64,000 bases of DNA from positions 276,056,411-276,120,410 of the forward strand of contig OZ010786.1 of the NCBI GenBank assembly GCA_963932465.1, written 5' to 3'. This DNA is from Maratus speciosus. Its lineage: Eukaryota > Arthropoda > Arachnida > Araneae > Salticidae. The notes under the pieces are model-generated. The model was given only the letters and a program-made list of their open reading frames with translations. It had not been told where the DNA came from and ran no database searches. Shown here piece by piece: positions 31,906 to 43,191 of the stretch. Both the position numbers and the translations under genes were made by a program. Numbering within the stretch: position 1 is the first letter of the stretch; the number at the start of each line of letters is the position of its first letter.

Positions 31906-32103
31906 ATATAGGAGTGTAACTTATCAAAAATTTTAAAATTTTGAATATTCTAGAGACCTGACACGCCTTAATGCAAAAGTTTCCAGCGTTTTATTTTTTA
32001 TTTCGGGTGAATATTATACCGACATGAATTAGTCATTCCTTTCCACAACAGAACAGTCGCTACAGCAATGGTTTCGTTCCATGATCGGTATGTTTTTTAT
32101 AAA

Positions 32104-33010
32104 CTAGCTGGATGTTCCAATCCCAAAACTTTCTTCTACCTCACAGATATTAATATTTCAAAAAGTAGTTACAGATGTTAATACTTCAATATTATTAGTT
32201 TAATACCATATCAACTTTGATTTTCATCTTAAATTTCTGCTTCAGTCATCGGAGTAAAAACAAGATAATCTCAATCATGATATTTATTAAAATCTGTAGT
32301 TTTTCATTATAATGTTGTACATCATATGTTTGCGAATAGCCGGTTTAGAAGGATGCAAAGTTCCCGTCGCTCCACCAGCCACCAATATGCATTGGAACTA
32401 TGAAAAATCGAGAAAATTATACAAAAAGATGCTATTACAGCGACTCCTTCTGGCGGAAAATTTTCAAATTCAAGGAGAAACTGCTGGCCATAACCAAAAA
32501 CATACACAAAAAATTTGATTCAGTTCTATGCATAACTATACGCTCTTCAATGGTACACAATAATGAAAATGGCTCAGAAATTGCTATTACAGCGCCCCCT
32601 TCCAGCAGAATTTTTTCAAATTCAGGCAGGACCTGCTTGTCATAGCCAAAAATATACACAAAAAATTTGGTTCAATTCTTTGCATAACTTCATACGCTTT
32701 TTGATGGTACAATAATGGCACAGATATCGCTATTACAGCGCCCCTTCCAGTTGAATTTTTCTAAATTGAAGAAGAATTTGCTGGCCATATCCAAAAACAT
32801 ACACAAAAATCTTGTTTCAATTCTATGCATAATTTAATACAATTTTCGATGGTGCAATGACGACACACGGACATACAGACAGACATTTTGTATAAACAAG
32901 TTTTTGGGGATCTCTGAACCCTAAACCGTGTAAATCCGTCGAAAACCGGAAGTCGAAAAAAATTTCGATTACTATACTTTCTTTTATCGAAGATAGAAGA
33001 AAGTAAAATT
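32104..33010 (+). mobile_element. Rep-E, copy with a different internal satellite
   Basis: The start ('ctagctggatgttccaatcc', 'actttcttctacctcacag') and the end ('gggatctctgaaccctaaac', 'aaatccgtcgaaaaccgg', 'tactttctttta' with 'agaagaaagta') are those of 14687-15725. The interior differs: three ~152-bp units at about 32428, 32580 and 32733 with 'ctattacagcgccccttcc' and 'ccaaaaacatacacaaaaa'. No protein. Confidence 0.75.
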
Positions 33011-33610
33011 GACACTATTTTTCTCTGGCGATTGAAAACAATAAGAATGTATCTCGCTTGAAAAATATACTTTTCAAACTTAGCATCTTCAGATACATGT
33101 TTCTGAGAATTTACCTTTACTGACACGAAAAAATAATTCAAACTCATCGAAAGAATGTGAGCCTAAAACTAAAGGAAGATGTATTGGATTTTAAAAAAGT
33201 ATATTAATCGAAGGGAAGTATCTATCTCAGAAAATGCCGATACTTCTTCGATCATTGTAAATATTGAAAGAAACGAAATCTGTCAAACGGTGAGGTGAGA
33301 TATTTTTTTTCCAATGAATTTTCTCTCATGAAAGTAATAATACAACATTCAATAAGTTATCAGCTGTAAGCTGTTAGAAAATCCATATAAGAATTCGAAT
33401 ATTTCTTAACGAAAAGTCTTTAAATTTCTTCAATATCATTTTGAGATCTATGCTTAAATTATCGGTACGTTTATATAGGCCGGACGCAAATATTGCCAAT
33501 AGGATTTTTCTTTTTTTCTCACCTGTAGCAGCTTTTATTTTTCGCGTTAAATTAATTTTACGTATGTTGAATGAAATTAGTGAAAGATTTATATTAAAAA
33601 TGAAATGAAT
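33011..33610. other. Unassigned A+T-rich sequence
   Basis: No gene or partner repeat found. Confidence 0.5.
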
Positions 33611-33611
33611 G

Positions 33612-35124
33612 CAATTAGCCCAGTGGTAGGGGAGCAAAAAAAGGCTCAATTCGGAAATAATTGGGGGAAAGCTAGAAATTGTTTTAATCTCTTCAGTTTA
33701 TGTCTAGAATGAATATGCTACGTTTCCCCCCTCGTACTTGGTGAGCGTTAGGATTTATGCATAGATTTATAGCCAAAAAACACGTTTTTTTAAATACCAT
33801 AACACTATCTCGAAATCACGAACTTTTTTAAAAACATCGTCAATACAACTATTGTAGAGCTTAAAATTCTGAATAAAATGAGTACCTACACTTAATACTT
33901 TTGTAGAATATTAAGGTCACAATTCTACTTTAAAATTTTAGCACCGCGGTTAGAGGATTGAACTCAGAATTAATTAGGGGAAAACTGGAAATCATTTTAA
34001 TCCCTTCAGATTAGGTCTAAAATGAATATTCTATGTTTTCCCCTTCGTACTAAGTGCGCGTTAGGAAATATGTACACATTTACATTCGAAAAACACGTTT
34101 TTTTAAAATATTTTTAACAATATCTGAAATTGCGACTTTAATTTTGAACAAAAATATTAATATGAGTATTCATTTTATTCAGAATTTTAAGTTCTACAAC
34201 ATCTGTACTGGCAATTTTTTTGATATAGTTAGCTGTTTTGAGATATTGTTAAGGTAATCGGGTCTCTCCTAGCTTGAAGCTCTTGATTAGTGATTAATTC
34301 AAAGTTTTAAAATAGAATTGTGACCTTAATTTTGAACAAAAATATTAATGTGGGTGCTCATTTTATTTAAAATGTTATGCTCTACAACATTTGTACTGAC
34401 AATGTTTTTGATAGGCTTAGCTGTTTTGAGATATTCCTAGGTAACTTGGTCTCTCCGGACTTCAAGCTCTTGATTAGCGTTTAAAGCAAAATTTTGAAAT
34501 TAGAATTGCGACCTTAATTTTGAAAAAATTTCTAATGTGGGTGCTCATTTTATTTAAAATTTTAAGCTCTACAACATTTGCATTGACAATGTTTTTGATA
34601 GAATTAGCTATTGTGAGATATTGTTAAAAAAATTAAGGAAAAACATGTTTTTCGAATGTAAATATGTACATATTTCCTAACACTCACTTAGTACGAGGGG
34701 GAAAACATAGAATATTCACTTTAGACCTAATCTGAAGAGATTAAATCGATTTCCAGTTTCCCCTAATTAATTCTGAGTTCATCCCTCTGACCACGGGGCT
34801 AAAACTTTAAAGCAGAATTGTGACCTTAATATTCAACAAAAGTATTAAGTGTAGGTACTCATTTTATTCAGAATTTTAAGTTCTACAACATTTGTATTGA
34901 CGATGTTTTTGAAAGAGTTAATGTTTTCGAGATAGTGTTATAGTATTGAAAAAAAAAAAACGTGTTTTTTGACTATAAATCTATGCATAATTCTTAATGC
35001 TCATCTATTTGGTACAGGGAGAAAACGTAATATATTCCTTCTAGACCTAAACTGAGGGGATTAAAACAATTTCCAGCTTTCCCCTAATTATTTCCGAATT
35101 CAATTCCCTAGCCACTGGGCTAAA
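33612..35124. mobile_element. 1.5-kb foldback element
   Basis: The arms, about 33617-34130 and 34620-35122, are reverse complements with modest divergence. Matching words are 'tagcccagtgg..taggg' at the tips, 'gtaggaaatatgtac'-like text, 'acacttaatacttttgt' and 'ccctcgtact'. Between them three ~175-bp direct units (34130-34620) carry 'gaccttaattttgaacaaaa' and 'cattttatttaaaat'. The right tip opens into text like Hel-alpha ('tggcgatttatcacctgcg'), so it may have inserted there. No coding sequence. Confidence 0.82.
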
Positions 35125-35210
35125 TAGGAATGACGACGATGGGAATAATATATGGCGATTTATCACCTGCGACCGACTAACACAAAAGTGCTGAATTAAC
35201 TAACCCGTCG
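35125..35210. repeat. Hel-alpha-like fragment
   Basis: 'ataatatatggcgattta' then 'tcacctgcgaccgactaac' matches the segment near 27560-27605 and 28190-28240 of Hel-alpha. Confidence 0.5.
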
Positions 35211-35879
35211 AAATTCGGCGAAGGAAAATGCTTAAAAAGGAACTGTTAGACTGAATTTATAATAAACCTACAAAAATAATTAAAATCATAAAAAAGCAAT
35301 CTTAGGTTGGCTAGTCTAATTTTTAAAATAAATAATTTATTAAAAAAGGTAACCAAATAGTATTTCTATTAACTTCAACTTTTCAAATTATCGAAAAATT
35401 AAACTTTGTTCGTACATAATCAGTATCATGTAATCAAGATAAGTAACTATGATGAAGTTATCAATTGAGATTCTGATCTTTGGTATTGCAGAATGAAACA
35501 TCAACAAAAAATTATGTTATCTGACAAAGTCAAAAATTGTTTTTCAGTGAAAATTTAACATAATGTTAACCATTTACATCGTTGTTTCAAAGTTTACATG
35601 CGTACTTGTCATATTCAATTTCGGCATTTAAAAACATTTTAACACCTAATACATTGTTGAAATGTTTGTATATTTACAAACATGACACCATGTTTGTCGG
35701 TTACGACTTTGCATGTGAACATTCTCATTTTTGACTTGAGGTTCTAAATTCAGAATGGTAGACTGGAGCATGTTGTATATATGGTCAAATTGGCTCATCC
35801 GCGATATATTTCAAACTATTCGGTAGATGGCGTTATTAGCTGAGCGACTTGTGTCTTATGACATCTTCTTTCACCAATA

Positions 35880-36400
35880 ACAATGTCAGCAGCGAAAAAG
35901 CAATCAAAACAAAGCCACTTCATATTTTCAAATTTTCACTGAGGTAAGTTTTTCATTGCACTTACAAGTATTCGTTTCTGATTTGTTTCTAAAGAAAAGT
36001 TACACTTTGGTGAATAGCAGTCTATAAGACTGTTGTTCAGAATTTATTTTCTATCAAGTAATTTTTTTAAATATTTACAGAATATTTTGACTCTACGATC
36101 AAAAACAAAATGACGATATGTTGGACATTGGCCCATTTTATCCGGAGCATGTTCGGCCACAGTCCAAGAGTTTGTTTTTTACATTCATAAGCCAAAAAAG
36201 TCAATAAACTTGCAGATTTATGTGTGCTACTGAGCAGAGCAGTATTAATTAAAAATGAAATAAGATCAGAGTGGATTCAGTGTATGAGATGCAAACGGTT
36301 GGGCAGACGAATCATGTGTCACGGGGACAGGATATTTTATATTTTCATTCATTATGATGATGAGAAAGATTTTCATCAATGTAGTAGTTAAGTTGAACAA
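35880..36400 (+). pseudogene. Candidate decayed exons, product unknown
   Basis: A short ATG frame at 35884 (MSAAKKQSKQSH) is followed by a strong splice-donor-like GAG/GTAAGT at about 35939-35947. About 130 bp on, after a pyrimidine/AG stretch near 36075, weak frames occur. One near 36268-36390 reads EWIQCMRCKRLGRRIMC, then a Tyr/Asp-rich tail and HQCSS before a stop. The Trp and paired Cys recall the C-terminal zinc segment of some pogo-type transposases (W..C..C..W.H..C), but the pattern is incomplete. This may be transposon or host debris. Low certainty. Confidence 0.25.
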
Positions 36401-37370
36401 AATATATTTTCTTATATTTTGTATCTTTTACATACCAAATTAAAATTACATTTGATATTTTATGTGTTTTTTCATTTCCGTTAGTAATTCAAAAATCAGA
36501 TCAATTTAGCGCGTCAACCTGCCTCATTCGATGGACCAGTGATTTGATGTCCTTGTGAACTTCATATAGAAACTATTAATTAAGATTTTTCAAAATTTCT
36601 GATACGTGGTTGAGCTTTAAGATACTCACTGATTGTAGAACTATAATAAAATTAAAAATTAAAATAAATAAATAAATAAATAAAATATTGAAGATAATCA
36701 AGATTTTATTGAAAATAATGCAGATTGCAAGTAAAAAGGGCAAAAATTTAAGTCTCTTATGTAGTAAAATATTTAATTTTATCACAGAAAAGGCTTATTT
36801 CCTTTAATATGTAACGACGTTTTCACTCACAGTAGTATTTCGACTTCTTGTGAGATTAGCGCCTGAAACTCAGCATCAGTGGAATGAAAAAATATCGAAT
36901 TGTAACCGCTTTATGAATGAAAATGTATTAATTTTTAAATTAACTTGTTTTTTAAACTGACATCATTTTCTGTTCAAATTTTGAAGAAAGTTATTTTTAA
37001 TTGTAAAAGGAAAACGATATCAGTAAAGATACAGCAATTTCCATTATTTCCATTTTCTCTATAACAAAAAAAAGTAACCCAATTGCCACCATTATGAAGA
37101 AATATCATAAAAAACTTTTAAAATCGAAAATAAAGTATAAGAGTGGAAATAGTTTTAAATATAACTAATGCGGGCTCCTATACAAACGAATAACTGTCAA
37201 CTGAAAAAATAATTATTAAAATTGGTTCAGTAAAAAGCCTAAGGCGATGACGAAAAAATTAGCTTTTATTTTAAAGACATATACAATGCCGTCATCAGTA
37301 GGATTTAAATGTTGTTATTATTTCAATATTATGTTAATTAATAAGTTTATTTGAGGTAATCGAAATATGC
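36401..37370. other. Unassigned A+T-rich sequence
   Basis: Contains an (aaat)n run near 36660-36684. No gene seen. Confidence 0.5.
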
Positions 37371-37383
37371 CAGCTGGTTGTCA

Positions 37384-37456
37384 GCTTAGGTAGTTCAGAC
37401 GGTAGAACATTGTCAGCTTAATTAAAAAGGTTCTGAGTTCGAATTCGGCTCAGACA
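37384..37456 (+). tRNA. tRNA-Lys-like pseudogene 1
   Basis: Box A-like 'tagttcagacggtagaac' and box B-like 'ggttctgagttcgaattcgg'. The acceptor stem is degraded. A run of eight T follows, a Pol III stop. Confidence 0.6.
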
Positions 37457-37646
37457 TTTTTTTTCGCTCAATTGGAAAAATTTAATTTGTATGATATCAT
37501 TACCAATCAGTATGACTGAGTTAAAGTAATCGTGTATCTACGTACCCATCGTTTAATGGAGTTCCATTACCTGCGATATATTCTATTGAAATGTCTAAAA
37601 GATTGCCAATAAGTTTTCCTGAGCGAAATAATGCCGCCGGTTATCT

Positions 37647-37719
37647 GCCCAGATAGCTAAATACATAGAGCATTGGAAATTTAAGTCAAACGGTTCTGGG
37701 TTCGAATTCGGCTTGTGCG
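37647..37719 (+). tRNA. tRNA-Lys-like pseudogene 2
   Basis: Starts 'gcccagatagctaaatacat' and has 'tctgggttcgaattcggc'. The D-loop is altered. A T-run follows. Confidence 0.6.
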
Positions 37720-37921
37720 TTTTTTCGCTCAGTTGGAAAAATTTAATTCGTATGATATCTTTACCAATCAGTATGATTGAGTCAAAGTAATCGTGTATCT
37801 ACGTACCCATAGTTTAATGGAGTTCCATTACCTGCGGTATATTCTATTGAGCTGTCTAAAAGGCAGAGCCGATGCTATTGCCAATAAGTTTTTCTGAGCG
37901 AAATAATGCCGCCGGTTATCT

Positions 37922-37994
37922 GCCCAGGTAGTTCAATCCATAGAGCATTGGCAGTTTAAGTCAAATGGTTCTGGGTTCGAATTCGGCTTGTGCA
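37922..37994 (+). tRNA. tRNA-Lys-like pseudogene 3
   Basis: Starts 'gcccaggtagttcaatccat' and has 'tctgggttcgaattcggc'. T-run follows. Confidence 0.6.
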
Positions 37995-38177
37995 TTTTTT
38001 CGTATGATATCTTTACCAATCAGTATGATTGAGTTAAAGTAATTGTGTATCTATCTACGCGCCAATCTTTTAATGGAGTTCCATTACCTGCGGTTTATTC
38101 TGTAAAGCTGTCTACATGACAGACCAGATGTTATTATCAATAAGGTTATCTGAGCGAAATATGCCCGCCAGTTGTCA

Positions 38178-38249
38178 GCCCGGGTAACTCAATCGGTAGA
38201 ACATTGTCAGTTTAAGTCAAAGGTCCTGGGTTCGAATTCGGCTTGGGCA
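38178..38249 (+). tRNA. tRNA-Lys-like pseudogene 4, best preserved
   Basis: Starts 'gcccgggtaactcaatcggt' and ends 'cggcttgggca'. The 7-bp acceptor stem (GCCCGGG with CTTGGGC) still pairs with two G-T pairs. 'GCCCGG.TA.CTCA.TCGGTAGA' matches the 5' half of eukaryotic tRNA-Lys as I know it. The anticodon loop would be AGTTTAA, with G instead of U at position 33, so it is unlikely to work. T-run follows. Confidence 0.65.
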
Positions 38250-38269
38250 TTTTTTCGCTCCTTTTGAAA

Positions 38270-38990
38270 AATTGAATTCGAATGTTATTATTGTCACTTT
38301 ACCAATGAGTATGGTTGAGCTAAAAATAATCGTGTTCAAACTTACTATTTTCTTCGTAGCAAGAGCCCTTCTTGGATTACAAACATACTATTTTGTAGTT
38401 ATTAGCTGAGATTGTTGGACAAATATTCATTTTTGAGGTATATTTAAAAAAATCATGCTTGAAAATTACTTAATATTTCATAAAAAATCAATAAATTGAA
38501 TTAAAGTTTTCTAAAAAATTGCATTTAAAAGTATAAATATTGTTTTCTATTCAAATAAGTATAGATGTGTATATAGATTATTTTATTTATTTATATTTTT
38601 TCTGAAGTTTTAATTTTGTAATGGAAAAGTAGCCGGAAAGAAATGCTCAATTATTTATATTGATTTAATTGCAAAAGTTTTAATCTTCCGTAACTGAGTT
38701 GCACGCTTCAGAGATGCATCAGTTAAAGAATTCATTTCGGAATCACATTTGTTAGTCCAAATAGACGTTATTCGAAAGGTAATTTCTGGTCGAAAAAAAA
38801 TGCCATGTGGCTGCGCTATACTGGTGCGTGCATCGAATAACAAGCCAAATCAATACGTCTTAGCCGAGTCAGGGAAAAATCGCAAGAAATCTTCGTTTGT
38901 CTAAACTTTCGTTAGCAAAAATACCCAAAATAACGTTATACATCAGAAACATATTTAAATTTCAGAGTTAAAACAATTTTAGATATAATA
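38270..38990. other. Unassigned A+T-rich sequence
   Basis: A 62-codon minus-strand frame at 38655-38843 shows no recognisable motif. Nothing else seen. Confidence 0.45.
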
Positions 38991-38994
38991 TACT

Positions 38995-39636
38995 AGCTGT
39001 TTAACCCGTTAACGGGAGTTAATGAATTTAATTCTAAAACCAAAGTTAAAAATAACTATTCGATTTAACAAATTATTTTTCTACTACTGCGCATTTTTTT
39101 AATGAAATTTAATTTATCATGTTACTATGGCAGCAGACAATAAAACGATATCTTTCGATTAAGGGAATAAATAGAATAAAAAGTGTTGTTGATGTTTCTG
39201 ATAAAACGTTTGTCTTTATTTAAAAAAATTGTTATAAATAAGCGCAATCAAATAATCTCTAATTAATTTGCATGTGAGGTAGAATAATTATTGTAATACC
39301 CGCTACAGCTTAGCGTTGCGTACATAATATGTATATCTCACTCGCGCGATTACGCGTTGATCATCAAGAAAAAGGATTTTATTGTGAGTTTTTAATTGTT
39401 GGCAGCTGCTATAACGAAAAATGTTTTAATTTGATAGGAAATTGTTGTTAAATTGGTGTTTTTTTTTATTAATTAAAAGTTAACTATAAATTATTTCGAT
39501 TCCGGATTGCTTTAGTTGCCTCGGCCGTGTTTTAATACCACATGTACATAACATTTAACAATTCTGGCTTCTAAATTGTGGATTTGTATAGCATTAAAGA
39601 CAGACAGACAAATTTTCATTTTTATATATTAGACTA
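38995..39636 (+). mobile_element. Rep-A copy, complete short form
   Basis: Begins 'ctagctgtttaacccgttaa' and ends 'cagacagacaaattttcatt' plus 'ttatatattaga'. The next copy starts immediately after, head to tail. Confidence 0.75.
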
Positions 39637-40787
39637 GCTGTTTAACCCGTTCTACGCACGGATGTCATGAATTTAATGCTAAAACCAAGATTAAAAATAA
39701 CTATTCGATTTAGTAAAATATTTTCCTACTACTGCGCATTTTTTTAATGAAATTTAATTTATCATGTTACTATGGCAGCAAACGATAAAATTAAAGGGCT
39801 GCTAGGGCAAATTAGGCCTAGAAGCCACAACAACTTAAAGCAGGGTTTAAGATTAAATGTCCACTGACATGCAGAAATAAGTTAAGATATAATTCAAACA
39901 TAACTTTATTAAAACCAATTAAAACACGATTAAATATATTAAATATAACAATATATGGCCATAACTTCGGCCAAGAACTTAAAACAGCTCATTTATAGAA
40001 CCTTTACTTAATATTAGTTACATTACTGAAAAACATAACATACAAAACGAGCAATCTGAACATGAAGTCGCTCCAATATATACCTACAAACAGAATACCA
40101 CTTCGTAACTAACAGTGAAACATGCAGTTATAGAAATCACCCAATTAGAAACCAGCGTACGTCATCGGCACGATGACGCAATACCTAAGTTGGAATTCAG
40201 TCATTTATCTCCAGATGCGTGGAATTCGTAAATGTATGACGTCATATCTTGTGAAAAACGAAACGCTCGTAAGTTAAAAGCTGAGAAGATTTCGTAGCTG
40301 AGCTAGAAAACAAACATCGATACCGAGCAGTCTCAGAATTGGGCCGCAAAGCAAAACGACTGTAAACGTTGATATCTATGCAGTATTTCGATATCGGCAA
40401 GAAATGCCGCGATATGACATCAAAAATGATATCTTTGGAATAAAGGAATAAATAGAATAAAAGTTTTGTCGATGTTTACAATAAAATATTTGTCTTTATT
40501 TTTATAAAAATTGTAATAACTAAGAGCAATTAAATGATCTCTGCTTATTTGCATGTGAGGTAAAAGAATTATCGTAATACCCGCTACCGCTTTTTAGTAT
40601 TGTGGCGTGGCGTACGTAATATGTATATCTCACATTGGTTAAAGAACTCGCGAGATTACGGGTTGCACACAAAAAAAAAGGATTTTATTGTGAAATTTTA
40701 ATTGTTGGCAGCTGCTATAACGAAAAATGTTTAAATTTTATAGGGAACTGCTGTTAAAGTGGTGGTTTTTTATTAATTAAAAGTTAA
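39637..40787 (+). mobile_element. Rep-A copy, interrupted and 3'-truncated
   Basis: Begins 'ctagctgtttaacccgttct'. Sequence at about 39798-40423 is absent from the previous copy, where 'aataaaacgatatctttcg' is continuous. The copy stops at 'attaaaagttaa', where the 1.19-kb duplication begins. Confidence 0.7.
39798..40423. mobile_element. Insert within Rep-A
   Basis: About 626 bp, more G+C-rich than its host, with 'gtcatcggcacgatgacg' (a short palindrome) and one ATGACGTCAT. No frame or terminal repeats recognised; it could be a solo LTR or a SINE-like insert. Confidence 0.4.
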
Positions 40788-41976
40788 CTAGGACTTCCCT
40801 CAGAGGGATTAGTCTGAGCGATATTGCAAAGAACATAGATTTAATAATAACGTGTGGAAGCAAAGAAAATGAGATGTCATCTTTAATTGTCCATTTACTG
40901 CGGTAAATTGAAATGATGAAAATAAACGAATCGTAAAATTACAAAATCTTATATATAAATTCGTATACACTGTTTAAAAAAATGGGAAAGCAAACCATGC
41001 AAGACAGCCATGCATGGATATAAAATTGAAAGTGCGCAATATATTAAAAGTAAAATAGAAAATGAAACACTAAATTATCTTATATCGGAATTTTAACTGT
41101 ATAAAATGCTGTCAAGAACATAATCAGACTCTTCACACAGATTTGATTAACTTTAAATGACAAATATATGAAGTTTGAAAGGAATGGACTATACTTTATA
41201 TGGTGTGTGCTCCGCTGGAATAGTTCATATTGTACAATATCTGTTTTGCACGGATGCAATGAGGTTGTCGATAAGAATTGAGAAATTCTCTCTTCAAAAT
41301 CTGATGTAGTATCAAAGTTCCTAACACATCAACAGTGGCATGCAATACGTCGTTAGAGTGTGTTTTACATATGCTCGAATGGATTTAAATGATGAGGGTA
41401 TGCTGTCCACTACATACGCTGTATTGTTTTGTTTTCAAACATATTCTGCACAAGTTGGGCTGTATTTAGTACGTATTAAATAAAAGAAATCGGCAATAAT
41501 TGCAGCATAAAGTATGACACAAGATCTGAATATATCGTCTGCATAACCTTTGAGCTGTCAAAGTGTCATTTGAAGTAATTTACAAATCCATACATACTTT
41601 TTCAGCAAATTATACAAGCTAAAATACGCCAATATGAATCCGATTATGAAATTTCACCAGAACAAGCTAATAGATAAAAAATCTACTAATGACAATTGAG
41701 AATATGACCTTATGATAAAATGCCTAAAAGAAAAAAAAAATCAGAAAAAAATTCATATTAAATATAAAACGGCACTTCGCTCTGTTAGTGGCCTTGGCGA
41801 AAGAGAAAAGCCTAAAGAAGGAACACTTTAACAAGCACTTTCAGGCAACTTACTCACTGTTACATACAGGTCTTTATTCAATATTTACACAATTTATTTA
41901 ATGCTAGGTGGGTATCTATCCGTTTTGTTGCATTTAAATTGCATGTTTTGTGGAGGAAATACATAATAATTCAAAA
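40788..41976 (+). repeat. 1.19-kb tandem duplication, copy 1
   Basis: Begins 'ctaggacttccctcagaggg' and matches the next copy throughout, with scattered substitutions and small indels. No protein or terminal structure recognised. Confidence 0.9.
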
Positions 41977-43160
41977 CTAGGACTTCCCTCAGAGGGATTA
42001 GTCTGAGCGATATTACTGAGAACATAGATTTAATAATAACATGTGGAAGCAAAGAAAATGAGATGTTATCTTTAATTGTCCATATACTGCGAAAAATTGA
42101 AATGATGAAAATAAACGAATTGTAGAATTACAAAATCTTATATATAAATTCGTATACACTGTTTAAAAAAATGGGAAATCAAACCATTCAAGACAGCCAT
42201 GCATGGGTATAAAATTGAAAGTGCGCAATATATTAAAAGTAAAATAGAAAATGAAACACTAATTTACTTATATAGGAATTTTAACTGTATAAAATGATGT
42301 CAAGAGCATAATCAGACGCTCCGCACCAATTTGAGTAACTTTAAATGACAAATATATGATGTTTAAAAAGAATGGCCTATACTTTATATGGTGTGTGCTC
42401 CCCCGGAATAGTTAATATTGTACAATATCTGTTTTCCACGGATGCAATGAGGTTGTCGATAACATTTAAGAAATTCTCTTCTCAAAATCTAATATAGTAT
42501 CAAAGTACCGAATACATCAAAAATGGCATGCAATGATTCGTTAGAGTGTGTTTTAGATATGCTCGATCGGATTTAAATGATGAGTGTATGCTGGCCACTA
42601 CATACGCTGTATTGTTTTGTTTTTAAACATATTCTGCACAAGTTGAGCTGTATTTAGCATGTATTAAATAAAAGAAATCGGCAATGATTACAACATAAAG
42701 TATGACACAAGATCTGAATATATCGTCTGCATAACTTTTGAGCTGTCAAAGTGTCATTTGAAGTAATTTATAAATCCATACATATTTATTCAGCAAATCA
42801 TGCAAGCTAACATACGCCAATATGAACCCGATTACAAAATTTCACCAGAATAAGTTAATATATAAAAAATGTACTAATGATAATTGAGAATATGACCTTA
42901 TGATAAAATGTCTAGAAAAATGAATCTGATAAAAAATTCATATCACATTTAAAACGGCACTTCCCACTGTTAGTGGCCTTGGCGAGAGAGAGAAAAGCCT
43001 AGAGAAGGAACACTTTAACAAGTACTTTCGGGCAACCTACTCACTGTTTCATACAGGTCTTTATTCAATATTTACACAATTTATTTAATGCTAGGTGGGT
43101 ATCTATCAGTTTTGTTGCATTTAAATCGCATGTTTTGCGGAGGAAATGCAGCATTATGAA
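41977..43160 (+). repeat. 1.19-kb tandem duplication, copy 2
   Basis: Starts again with 'ctaggacttccctcagaggg' exactly where copy 1 ends. Similarity ends near 'ttgcggaggaaatgcag'. Two directly abutting copies favour tandem duplication; a pair of LTRs with no interior is less likely. Confidence 0.88.
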
Positions 43161-43191
43161 ATATTTAAAGTTGCTGTACCTAATAATTCCA

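Larger units (their letters stand above)
37375..38270 (+). repeat. Tandem array of tRNA-Lys-like units, ~265-bp period
   Basis: Four units, each a 72-73-nt tRNA-like block, a T-run directly after it, then ~190 bp of shared spacer ('cagtatgattgagt.aaagta', 'ggagttccattacctgcgg', 'aataatgccgccggttatct'). Starts of the tRNA blocks are 37384, 37647, 37922 and 38178 (steps 263, 275, 256). Both tRNA and spacer are repeated, so whole units were duplicated in tandem. Confidence 0.85.

Noticed and set aside
37384..38249. Functional tRNA genes
   Set aside because: All four have damaged D-loops, acceptor stems or anticodon loops; even the best has G at position 33.
40788..43160. Pair of LTRs of a retrotransposon
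   Set aside because: The copies abut with no interior, no target duplication and no TG...CA ends that I could fix. Kept only as an alternative.
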